Shown here: positions 1 to 6,156 of the stretch, in pieces
How positions within the stretch are numbered: the first letter of the stretch is position 1
Layout of the letters: each line of letters begins with the position of its first letter
Origin: Granulosicoccaceae bacterium
Lineage (GTDB): Bacteria > Pseudomonadota > Gammaproteobacteria > Granulosicoccales > Granulosicoccaceae
Direction: 5' to 3'
Assembly: GCA_023301405.1 (NCBI GenBank)
Contig: JALZUX010000451.1
Span: 1-6,706, forward strand
DNA length: 6,706 bases
The notes under the pieces: model-generated
Databases searched by the model: none
The model's input: the letters and a program-made list of their open reading frames with translations, nothing else
Told to the model about the DNA's origin: nothing
Program-made: the position numbers and the translations under genes

Positions 1-1121
1 TACTAGAGCTTGAAAAAGAGGCAACCGAAAACGCCTACCTACAAAAAAATCAGTTCGTCGCAGCGGCGAGTCACGACATCAGGCAGCCACTACACGCACT
101 AGGGCTATTTATTCACGCACTGCATAAAAAGACTGACAACCCCGAATCACTTGCAATTCTGGAAAAAATAAAACGCTGCCATGAATCAATCAGCGAATTG
201 TTAAACAGCTTGCTAGACATATCCAGACTCGACGCCAATGCTGTCTCTACACACTTGACCCATTTTAAGATCGATAAACTACTAGACAAACTACGTGATG
301 AACAAATTGAAAAAGCGACTAGCAAAGCTATTGATTTTCATGTTTCTTCAGATCAATCAATTGCCTATAGCGATGAGATATTACTGGAATGCATTTTACG
401 AAACCTGATAACCAATGCGATAAACTACACCATAGATGGATCAGTTTCTGTTCATGCGCAACGCCATGGCACGCAAATCAATATACAAGTATCCGACACA
501 AGTCCGGGTATACCTGAACGGAACAAGAAAGCTATTTTTGTTGAGTATTATCGAACCGAAGGTGAGACAGCCAAGGGCTTCGGGCTTGGTCTTCCAATAG
601 TGAAAAGGCTGTGCAAGTTGCTTGCGATCGACTTAGACTTTGACTCAACGGTGGGTGTTGGCACCCGCTTCAGTATTTCCATACCACTTGGCGATGTGAG
701 AAAGCAATTTACTCGAACCACTGCCATGCCCGCTAAGCTTAATTCAAAACCCTCGGTGCTGATAATCGACGATCACCACAGAGTACTCAGTGCAGTGCAA
801 ATAGTGTTAGAGCAACATGGCTGTCTGGTGACAACAGCAGAAAGCGAACCACAACTCGCTAAGAAAATGAAGGCCGGAAACATACCGGTAGATCTGCTAC
901 TAATTGACTATCAACTAAGTAACAAAATCACTGGCCTGCAGGTAATCAAGTCGATAAACGCCAGCCTTGGTCAACAACTACCGTCAATAATTATTACCAG
1001 TGACACATCCTCTGAAGGCTGGCGCGAGATCAATGAAAGTGGGCTTATTGTGTTGCACAAACCGGTACTGGCAAAAACTCTGCTTTCTGCGGTCAACGAG
1101 GCTTTGTCTATAACGCTCTAG
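1..1121 (+). CDS. Hybrid sensor histidine kinase, 3' part (HisKA-HATPase-receiver)
   Basis: This is the C-terminal part of a two-component hybrid kinase. The frame (codons from position 3) is open to the left edge, so the start and sensor region are missing. About 372 residues are visible. A short coiled-coil-like lead precedes the H-box SHDIRQPLHAL, with phospho-accepting His at visible residue 24 (bases 72-74). The HATPase domain shows an N-box (LRNLITNAINYT, about residues 132-143), a G1 box reading DTSPGIP where DTGxGI is usual (Ser at 501-503), and the G2 box GFGLGLPIV (192-200). After a linker of about 25 residues comes a receiver domain: acidic pair D256-D257, phospho-acceptor D302 in LLLIDYQL, T333 and K353 (LHKP). 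The chain should autophosphorylate on His and pass phosphate to its own receiver. No DNA-binding output domain or partner regulator follows. The internal TTG at 198 is not the real start, because the H-box lies upstream of it. Confidence 0.95.
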   Translation, partial: LELEKEATENAYLQKNQFVAAASHDIRQPLHALGLFIHALHKKTDNPESLAILEKIKRCHESISELLNSLLDISRLDANAVSTHLTHFKIDKLLDKLRDEQIEKATSKAIDFHVSSDQSIAYSDEILLECILRNLITNAINYTIDGSVSVHAQRHGTQINIQVSDTSPGIPERNKKAIFVEYYRTEGETAKGFGLGLPIVKRLCKLLAIDLDFDSTVGVGTRFSISIPLGDVRKQFTRTTAMPAKLNSKPSVLIIDDHHRVLSAVQIVLEQHGCLVTTAESEPQLAKKMKAGNIPVDLLLIDYQLSNKITGLQVIKSINASLGQQLPSIIITSDTSSEGWREINESGLIVLHKPVLAKTLLSAVNEALSITL

Positions 1122-1214
1122 GCTGCATTTTTTATTAACGATCTTCAGGGTGAATCGGCAGATAAAGTAACAAATGCCAGAGCAATGCAAAATACACTTA
1201 ACTCAACGAAAGAT

Positions 1215-1227
1215 ACATTTAAAATGT
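1215..1227. repeat. 13-bp palindrome, possible operator
   Basis: ACATTT, one central A, then AAATGT form a perfect inverted repeat. It lies 36 bases upstream of the TATAAT at 1264-1269, a position where an activator or repressor could bind. AT-rich palindromes of this size also arise by chance, so the regulatory role is only inferred. Confidence 0.3.
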
Positions 1228-1263
1228 CGAAGTAATTAAAGACTAATCAAATTGCACAGCTAT

Positions 1264-1269
1264 TATAAT
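1264..1269 (+). promoter_or_regulatory. Possible -10 box (TATAAT)
   Basis: A perfect sigma-70 -10 hexamer lies about 170 bases upstream of the aldehyde dehydrogenase start. No good -35 hexamer occurs 16-18 bases before it (the bases there read GACTAA), so it would need an activator, perhaps acting at the palindrome at 1215-1227. It would give a leader of about 160 bases. Confidence 0.25.
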
Positions 1270-1436
1270 GTTCCATCTGGGGCTATAAACCTCAAGAGAT
1301 GAGCCCATTGAAGTCCAGCGCAGGTCTAACACCAGACACTGAACGAAACTCCCCAATTTACCCGTCGGAATGCTCCGTGTAGACAAGCATCAAAAAATGC
1401 TAAAGTCTTATTTGCCAATCGATTGAAAATTCACGT

Positions 1437-2921
1437 ATGACATCAGCAAGCACAGTCAAACCCCATAAAATGTTAATCGCCGGTCAATGGACAGACGCCG
1501 AAGACGGTGCAGTGATTGACATCGAAAATCCGGGACGCCGTACCATCGTCGCGACAGTGCCACGCGCGCAGTCAGCAGACCTGAATACAGCCGTTACGGC
1601 AGCCCAAAGAGCCTTTACCAGTTGGCGCAAAGTGGCTCCCCGGGATCGCGGCAAGCTTCTGCTGGAAATAGCAGCCAGACTGGAATCTGATATAGAAACA
1701 ATGGCACTCACCATTGCAACAGAAACCGGCAACGCGATTCGAACCCAGGCCAGACCAGAAGCAACAGCGGCAGCTGATATTTTCCGCTACTTTGGCGGCC
1801 TTGCCAGTGAGCTTAAAGGTGAGCAAATACCACTAAACGAGAACATGCTAAGTTACTCATGCCGTGAGCCGATTGGCGTAGTCGGTGCGATCATTCCTTG
1901 GAATGCGCCCGTCCTTCTGGCGGCGTTAAAAATTGCTCCGGCACTTTGCGCGGGCAATACCATGGTAATGAAAGCCGCTGAAGATGCACCACTGGGCGTA
2001 TTGCTGCTGGCAAACGCCTGCCACGAGGTTCTGCCCACAGGCGTGCTAAACGTTCTCACCGGCTACGGCCATGAATGCGGTGCCGCCCTCGCCGAGCACC
2101 CCGATATCGCTAAGTTATCTTTTACCGGCTCAACCGGCGTGGGTAAATCTATTATGCGAGCGGCGTCTGATCGAATTTCCCCGGTATCACTTGAGCTAGG
2201 CGGCAAAAGCCCGTCAATTGTGTTTCCCGACGCCAACGAAGACTGGGTGGTAGACGGTATTGTTTCAGCCATGAGATTCACCCGCCAAAGCCAATCCTGC
2301 ACTGCAGGCTCCCGTCTATTCCTACACGCCGATATATTCGATTCCTTTATCGATAAGCTTGCTACCAAAGCAGAGGCATTAAAACTGGGCGATCCCCTTG
2401 ATGAAGCCACTGACATGGGCGCTATCATCAATAAAAAACAATTCGATCGAGTCTGTGATTATATTGAAGAAGGTATGTCTTTGGCTGATGCCCACCTGGT
2501 CACCGGCGGAATGCCTGATACCGAAGGCCCTTTAAGCAAAGGCTATTATTCCCGCCCAACCATCTTTGCTGAGGCTGATAACAGCTGGCGATTGTCACGT
2601 GAAGAAATATTTGGACCTGTGCTGGTTGCCATGCGGTGGACCGATGAGGACGAAGTCATACGCATGGCGAACGATAGCCACTACGGGCTTGCCGCGTTTG
2701 TGTGGTCAAGAGATATCGGCCAGGCACTACGCACAGCACACCAAGTAGAAGCTGGTTGGGTGCAGGTGAATCAAGGGATTGGCCAATTGCCCGGGCAATC
2801 CTATGGGGGGGTAAAACAAAGCGGCATTGGTCGTGAGTATTCGCTGGAAAGTATGCTGGAAAGTTTCACGCAAAAGAAAAGCGTTACCGTAAACCTGAAT
2901 ATTCCAAAACCACAGGTGTAG
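1437..2921 (+). CDS. NAD(P)-dependent aldehyde dehydrogenase
   Basis: This 494-residue protein has the usual full length of the ALDH superfamily, cytosolic enzymes that oxidise aldehydes to carboxylates with NAD(P)+. The family landmarks occur in order: PWNAP (residues 154-158), cofactor-binding Lys179 in NTMVMKAAEDAP (normally KPAE, so Pro is replaced by Ala), the Rossmann motif FTGSTGVG (229-236), general base Glu253 in LELGGKSPS, catalytic Cys288 in QSQSCTAGSR, Glu390 in EEIFGPV, and the C-terminal YGGVKQSGIGRE. The segment before the Cys reads RFTRQSQSC instead of the common FxNxGQxC, which marks a particular subfamily often labelled betaine-aldehyde-dehydrogenase-like. The substrate cannot be read from sequence, and no betaine or catabolic genes are adjacent. 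There is no clear Shine-Dalgarno before ATG 1437. ATG 1470 (MLIAGQW) begins close to the conserved core and is an alternative start. Confidence 0.96.
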   Translation: MTSASTVKPHKMLIAGQWTDAEDGAVIDIENPGRRTIVATVPRAQSADLNTAVTAAQRAFTSWRKVAPRDRGKLLLEIAARLESDIETMALTIATETGNAIRTQARPEATAAADIFRYFGGLASELKGEQIPLNENMLSYSCREPIGVVGAIIPWNAPVLLAALKIAPALCAGNTMVMKAAEDAPLGVLLLANACHEVLPTGVLNVLTGYGHECGAALAEHPDIAKLSFTGSTGVGKSIMRAASDRISPVSLELGGKSPSIVFPDANEDWVVDGIVSAMRFTRQSQSCTAGSRLFLHADIFDSFIDKLATKAEALKLGDPLDEATDMGAIINKKQFDRVCDYIEEGMSLADAHLVTGGMPDTEGPLSKGYYSRPTIFAEADNSWRLSREEIFGPVLVAMRWTDEDEVIRMANDSHYGLAAFVWSRDIGQALRTAHQVEAGWVQVNQGIGQLPGQSYGGVKQSGIGREYSLESMLESFTQKKSVTVNLNIPKPQV

Positions 2922-2946
2922 CCCCAATAACAATGATCTACCGCGG

Positions 2947-2982
2947 GCACGGGCTTTCGGCCAGCTAAGCTAGTGCCCGTGC
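2947..2982 (+). terminator. GC-rich inverted repeat, possible terminator
   Basis: GCACGGGC (2947-2954) pairs perfectly with GCCCGTGC (2975-2982) across a 20-base loop, starting 25 bases after the aldehyde dehydrogenase stop. The position suits transcript termination or 3'-end protection. No T-tract follows (the next bases are AGAAAGAG), so it is not a canonical intrinsic terminator. Confidence 0.35.
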
Positions 2983-3292
2983 AGAAAGAGTGCGCAGCGA
3001 GGTTGTCTTAATAGGGTGAACCCACTACTTACTAAACCCATTTCATACTCAAAAAGGGGTTGTTCATAAATGACTACATAGAGTCGGCAAAAATTGCCGC
3101 GCCAAAATCGACCACACTAGCGCCTGTTTCCGGATGGGCACCAGCTGATACGCTCAACCATGTAAAAGAAGAACAACTATTCGCCTCGATTGATCTAAAC
3201 AGCCATGGATCTCACCGTAGAAATTCCCCGGGTAGGTATTAATCAAAATATTTAGCTTGAACCTTATGCGCTGCTTGCGACCTTACCTCAGA

Positions 3293-3307
3293 CCGATTCA
3301 TCATCGG
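3293..3307 (+). promoter_or_regulatory. Small hairpin at the TatD ATG
   Basis: CCGAT, loop TCATC, then ATCGG form a perfect 5-bp stem ending one base before the ATG at 3309. It covers the place where a Shine-Dalgarno would be, and none is visible. It may restrict initiation there, or show that the real start is the GTG at 3378. Confidence 0.25.
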
Positions 3308-3308
3308 C

Positions 3309-4154
3309 ATGACTCAGCAATTTATCAGCGCTGAACTTGAACATTATCAACAACCACTAACGAGAAACAGCCCGCCAGTGAAACTCATTGATACTCACAC
3401 CCATCTTTTTTCAGAAAAATTCGACAGCGACAGACACGAAGCCATTACACGTGCCATAGAAGCGGGCGTGGAGCGTATGTACCTGCCAAATATCTCTAGC
3501 GACACGACATCAGCTATGAACCAGGTTATTGCCGACTTTCCAGAACATTGCTTTGCGATGGTTGGTTTACACCCGTGTCACGTAAAAGACGACTTTCAAA
3601 CCGAAGTTGATCATGTGAAAAACGAGTTAACTACCGGTCACTATGTTGCGATAGGTGAAACAGGTCTCGACTATCACTGGGATCTAAGCCACAAGGATCA
3701 ACAGAAAGACGCCTTACGCCAGCAAATTATGATGGCGAAAAAGCACCAACTTCCAATTGTTTTGCACACTCGCGAATCATTTGACGACACCTATGAATTG
3801 ATCGCAGAACAAAACGACGACACCTTAACCGGCATTTTTCATTGCTTTAGCGGCACAGCAGAAGACGCTGAAAAAGTACAAGCACTAGGCGGGTTTTATG
3901 TTGGCATAGGTGGCGTTGCTACTTTTAAAAAAACCACTCACACCACGGTACTACCGCAGATTCCGCTCGACATGATTGTGCTGGAAACCGACGCTCCCTT
4001 CCTGGCACCAACACCGTTCCGTGGTAAAAGAAATGAAAGCGCTTTCCTGGTGGAAATAGCAAAGCGAGTTGCAGAAATAAAAGGCATACCCCCTGAGCAA
4101 CTGGCCGAAGCAACAACGCGAAATGCTCTGCAGGTGTATCAGGCTGATTGTTGA
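3309..4154 (+). CDS. TatD-family metal-dependent hydrolase
   Basis: TatD proteins are cytosolic TIM-barrel metallohydrolases of the amidohydrolase superfamily; characterised members act as DNases or D-aminoacyl hydrolases. The 281-residue reading has the metal-binding HxH in DTHTHLF (His30, His32), GLHPCHV (86-92), Glu117 in GETGLDYHWD, His153 in LPIVLHTRESFDD, His178 in GIFHCFSG, and Asp228 in LETDAPFLAP, followed by RGKRNES. All expected metal ligands are present. Homologues normally begin at the MIDTH strand, so the first 23 residues look extra. The GTG at 3378 would give 258 residues, the usual length, and I consider it at least as likely as ATG 3309. Neither has a good Shine-Dalgarno. 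The GIGGVATFKK and APTPFRGKRNES wording resembles the Bacteroidetes-type TatD more than E. coli TatD or YcfH (from memory). It appears to stand alone as a transcription unit. Confidence 0.95.
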   Translation: MTQQFISAELEHYQQPLTRNSPPVKLIDTHTHLFSEKFDSDRHEAITRAIEAGVERMYLPNISSDTTSAMNQVIADFPEHCFAMVGLHPCHVKDDFQTEVDHVKNELTTGHYVAIGETGLDYHWDLSHKDQQKDALRQQIMMAKKHQLPIVLHTRESFDDTYELIAEQNDDTLTGIFHCFSGTAEDAEKVQALGGFYVGIGGVATFKKTTHTTVLPQIPLDMIVLETDAPFLAPTPFRGKRNESAFLVEIAKRVAEIKGIPPEQLAEATTRNALQVYQADC

Positions 4155-4205
4155 AAACACGCTTTCCTAAGACGCCTCTAAAACATGTAACCCCTCGAAT
4201 ACTAA

Positions 4206-4358
4206 TTATTATTCACAAAAACCGTACACCAATCAAACTTTATTGCTCACCAGCAAGGTAATCTTGGACGGACAGGCACGATAGAGCAACTTGCTCATAA
4301 ACTAGGCAGCGAACTCCCCGCCTTAATTATCCACGCTAACAACGTATCTATCCCCTAA
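4206..4358 (+). pseudogene. Possible remnant of a response-regulator receiver domain
   Basis: One frame is open from the stop at 4203-4205 to the TAA at 4356-4358 and contains no ATG, GTG or TTG start. Its second half reads as plausible protein: GRTGTIEQLAHKLG (4266-4307), then SELPALIIHANNV (4308-4346). This resembles the segment around beta-4 of receiver domains in hybrid kinases, where TG-x-x-x-I-x-x-L-x-x-x-LG-x-x-LPALIITGDT is typical. The kinase at the left edge has ITGLQVI, then LGQQLPSIIITSDT, at the same place. In the remnant TGD has become HAN, the phospho-acceptor strand and the conserved Lys segment are absent, and the helix is about two residues short. This is a short match judged by eye. 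Chance resemblance is the alternative. Confidence 0.3.
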
Positions 4359-4384
4359 TCCTCTATTATACAGTGACTTACAAG

Positions 4385-4969
4385 ATGAAACCGATGTTGA
4401 TCAGAGCCAAATTCCTTGTCGTCTCCGCTCTGGCAATCATAGTTTGCGTTTCCTGCGTACGGGCTCCCGTAAAGCCAATATTACCAACAGATTTTCACGC
4501 ATTCATTGTCGATGGGAATCATCATAAAACGCTAAGAGATTTCGAGGCATTCCTGCGGGCGAACCGAATCACAAACGTTGTACCCACAGAACAGTTGCTT
4601 CAACAAGGTACAGATTGGCGAAGCCACAATCTGCCAAAATACGCATTCCCACCTGAAGCACTATGGCCCAGAATGGCTGACACCCTTAAATTGTTACGTC
4701 GCTTTGTCATACCGGAGATAGGGCCGATTCAAGTGGTGTCGGGCTTCAGAACCAACGACTACAACAGTATTGCAGGCGGCGCTTTACGTAGCCAGCACCT
4801 TGAGTTCTCAGCCCTTGATATAAAACCACTATCAGATATTTCCAAAGAGGAACTTCACACTCTCCTAAACCGTACGTGGCAGACGCATGGTAAAGGGTTA
4901 AACATGGGTCTTGGCCTTTATAACAATCGCCGATTTCACATCGACACCGGTGGGCACCGAAAATGGTGA
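4385..4969 (+). CDS. Probable M15-type (M15_3) peptidase, lipoprotein
   Basis: From ATG 4385 this is 194 residues. It starts with a positively charged n-region and a hydrophobic stretch (FLVVSALAIIVCVSC), which suggests an exported lipoprotein with Cys24 as the lipidated residue. The box CVSC is imperfect because the -3 position is Cys rather than Leu. The C-terminal half matches zinc D-Ala-D-Ala carboxypeptidase-like proteins of the M15 clan, which act on peptidoglycan stem peptides in the periplasm: VVSGFRTNDYN, GGALRSQH (His138), ALD (Asp145) and GLGLYNNRRFHIDTG (His185). The His-Asp-His ligands are complete and the chain ends at the usual Trp shortly after HIDTG. No Glu sits just before the last His, as in some M15 relatives, so activity should not be assumed. 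GTG 4373 in the same frame would add four residues; neither start has a clear Shine-Dalgarno. The SirB1 gene follows in the same frame. Confidence 0.88.
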   Translation: MKPMLIRAKFLVVSALAIIVCVSCVRAPVKPILPTDFHAFIVDGNHHKTLRDFEAFLRANRITNVVPTEQLLQQGTDWRSHNLPKYAFPPEALWPRMADTLKLLRRFVIPEIGPIQVVSGFRTNDYNSIAGGALRSQHLEFSALDIKPLSDISKEELHTLLNRTWQTHGKGLNMGLGLYNNRRFHIDTGGHRKW

Positions 4970-5086
4970 CGCTCTTATACTGGCAGATTAGGATACAATG
5001 GTTACCCGCTCCGCCACTGGATTGAAATCCTGGACAACCGAAAGCAGTTCTTAACAGAGATATCCACTGACACTGATCACATAGAC

Positions 5087-5767
5087 ATGGCTAAATGTGC
5101 CCTTATTGTTGCAGGGCACTTTCAACCGGGACTAAACGTCGACGCTGAACTTACACGAATTGATGCTTTAGCAACACAGGCCATTGAGTGGCCGGTTGTA
5201 GATTCTAAAACACTTGTTGATTTTTTAGCCAATGGGCAGGGTTTCACTGGCAACAAGCACAACTATCATAGCGTTGCTAACAGTCTATTAAATCATGTAC
5301 TAACCACCAAACGTGGTATCCCCATAACGCTGGCAATAGTCTATATTACTATTGTCAAACGGCTACAGCCACAGGTTAAGCACCTTGCGATTCGAGGTAT
5401 AAATTTTCCTGCACATTTTTTACTGGGCACTACCGATCAATACGGTGAACTCCTGATCGACCCCTTCGCTGGTAAGATTGTTGGCCGCGACGAGTGCTAT
5501 GACATCATCGCCAACCTCTACGGCCAACAACCGGAACACGACGAGCGTTATTTTCAAACAGCCGATAATCGGCAACTGCTTCGACGCATGCTTGAAAATC
5601 TAAAATCAATTCATCTGCAAAAGAACGATCATGACTACGTCATCGACTGCCTTGATTTTCAGTTGATGCTATACCCGGAGAATCCAGAACTTCTGCAACA
5701 ACAACAAGAATTACTAACGCAATTCAGGGGTGGTATCGATACAGGTGGGGATCGACTACTACAGTAG
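5087..5767 (+). CDS. SirB1 family protein (transglutaminase-core-2 fold)
   Basis: The 226-residue product from ATG 5087 matches SirB1/YchA proteins, which combine a transglutaminase-like core with a TPR-like tail. The biochemical role is unsettled. Visible landmarks are GFTGN (52-56), NSLLNHVLTTKRGIPITLAIVY (read as NSLLNHVL then RGIPITL, 65-86), INFPAHFLL (105-113, His110) and LLIDPFAGK (122-130, Asp125). The usual Cys of true transglutaminases is not evident. The first helix of the family (xIDLAxxALLIAxxxxP) begins before this ATG: upstream in frame I read DTDHIDMAKCALIVAG, and the frame stays open back to the peptidase stop at 4967-4969 with no ATG, GTG or TTG. The true start may therefore be a CTG at 5030 or something unusual. 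The tail ends soon after MLYPENPELLQQQQELL, shorter than E. coli SirB1 (about 270 residues), so the TPR region looks cut short. Confidence 0.9.
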   Translation: MAKCALIVAGHFQPGLNVDAELTRIDALATQAIEWPVVDSKTLVDFLANGQGFTGNKHNYHSVANSLLNHVLTTKRGIPITLAIVYITIVKRLQPQVKHLAIRGINFPAHFLLGTTDQYGELLIDPFAGKIVGRDECYDIIANLYGQQPEHDERYFQTADNRQLLRRMLENLKSIHLQKNDHDYVIDCLDFQLMLYPENPELLQQQQELLTQFRGGIDTGGDRLLQ

Positions 5768-5800
5768 CGGGTTCTTGATTTGTAACTAGCCGCTTCATTT
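5766..5800 (+). terminator. Weak possible terminator after the SirB1 gene
   Basis: AGCGGGTT (5766-5773) can pair with AAC-tag-CCGCT (5783-5794) around a three-base bulge, and TTCATTT follows. The stem is short and interrupted and the T-tract is poor, but the place, directly at the stop codon, is right. Confidence 0.3.
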
Positions 5801-5991
5801 TACCCGAAGTCATGTCACTTACATCACTGACAATGGTCAAGCCACACCAAGGATAGCCGAGCGCCAATAGGTGTGTGTCCTGAGACCCTACGTCTTTAAT
5901 TGATTAATTGGCAGTTATCACAAACAACAATCAAACTTACACCATTACAAGCAACAATGTTAAAGTGCTACACAGCGTTGATCTTGCAATC

Positions 5992-6019
5992 GTGTCGAAT
6001 TACAAGCGTCATTCGACAC
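5992..6019. repeat. Perfect 9-bp inverted repeat, possible operator
   Basis: GTGTCGAAT (5992-6000) and ATTCGACAC (6011-6019) are exact reverse complements separated by 10 bases, so the half-site centres are 19 bases apart, close to two DNA turns. This spacing suits a dimeric regulator. As RNA it would fold into a 9-bp hairpin, but no T-tract follows on either strand, so termination is unlikely. Confidence 0.6.
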
Positions 6020-6048
6020 TACTGCAAAAAAAAGAAACCGGATTCGCA

Positions 6049-6082
6049 AAAGTTATTCGCTAATTAAAGTTATTCGCTAATT
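6049..6082. repeat. Perfect 17-bp tandem duplication
   Basis: AAAGTTATTCGCTAATT occurs twice head to tail (6049-6065 and 6066-6082) with no mismatch. A related stretch follows: TAGTCGCAAATAGTTACGCG at 6086-6105 resembles GATTCGCAAAAGTTATTCGC at 6041-6060. The array lies 75 bases upstream of the ATG at 6157 and may be a set of regulator binding sites or a slippage product. Confidence 0.85.
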
Positions 6083-6144
6083 GTGTAGTCGCAAATAGTT
6101 ACGCGTTTCAATTTTTATATCATCGCGCCCACGGAAATGGACAC

Positions 6145-6156
6145 AGGAGATAAGGA
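6145..6156 (+). promoter_or_regulatory. Strong ribosome binding site
   Basis: AGGAG at 6145-6149 stands seven bases before the ATG at 6157, and a second purine run, AAGGA, touches the ATG. It is the best Shine-Dalgarno in the window and fixes the start of the exported protein. Confidence 0.8.

Larger units (their letters stand above)
1122..1436. other. Intergenic region, no gene seen
   Basis: No convincing open frame lies between the kinase stop and the aldehyde dehydrogenase ATG. The stretch holds a T-rich run just after the kinase stop without a clear hairpin, a 13-bp palindrome, a perfect TATAAT hexamer, and a weak promoter-like pair near 1380-1406 (TAGACA, 15-base spacer, then TAAAGT preceded by TG). 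None of these is strong enough alone to fix the transcription start of the downstream gene. Confidence 0.6.
2922..3308. other. Intergenic region, no convincing gene
   Basis: The gap holds a GC-rich inverted repeat just after the aldehyde dehydrogenase, a 60-codon open frame from a TTG at 3060 to 3242, and a small hairpin abutting the ATG at 3309. The 60-codon frame has no recognisable domain. Its AAGGGG stretch touches the TTG directly, with no room for ribosome spacing, and its C-terminal end is rich in Ser, His and Arg. I treat it as non-coding or a decayed remnant. Confidence 0.5.
5768..6156. other. Long upstream regulatory region, no gene seen
   Basis: No open frame of useful size lies here. 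The right half is unusually structured: a perfect 9-bp inverted repeat (5992-6019), an A8 tract (6026-6033), a 17-bp tandem duplication (6049-6082) and a degenerate third copy (6086-6105). These stand directly before the ribosome binding site and ATG of the exported repeat protein. I could not settle on -35 and -10 boxes; TTATAT at 6115-6120 is a possible -10 with no matching -35. Confidence 0.6.

Noticed and set aside
1119..1140. T-run after the kinase stop as an intrinsic terminator
   Set aside because: No stable stem could be found directly before the T-run.
2063..2431. 122-codon minus-strand open frame inside the aldehyde dehydrogenase gene
   Set aside because: It lies wholly within a conserved plus-strand enzyme gene and shows no domain. 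It is a shadow frame.
3060..3242. 60-codon open frame beginning at TTG
   Set aside because: It has no recognisable domain, a G-rich run touching the start codon with no spacing, and an atypical Ser/His/Arg-rich end. An open stretch of this size is expected by chance.
4998..5054. 18-codon frame from ATG 4998 with AGGA just upstream
   Set aside because: The spacing is too short, the product (MVTRSATG...) is unlike any leader peptide I know, and the competing frame fits the SirB1 N-terminus better. It is kept only as a possible frameshift partner.
5843..5875. Inverted repeat CACACC / GGTGTG
   Set aside because: Six-base arms with a 21-base loop and no T-tract are too weak to call a terminator or operator.
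5937..5966. Promoter-like pair TTACAC and TTAAAG with 17-base spacing
   Set aside because: The -35 matches the consensus at only two or three positions, and the pair lies upstream of the repeat cluster. It is not distinguishable from background.
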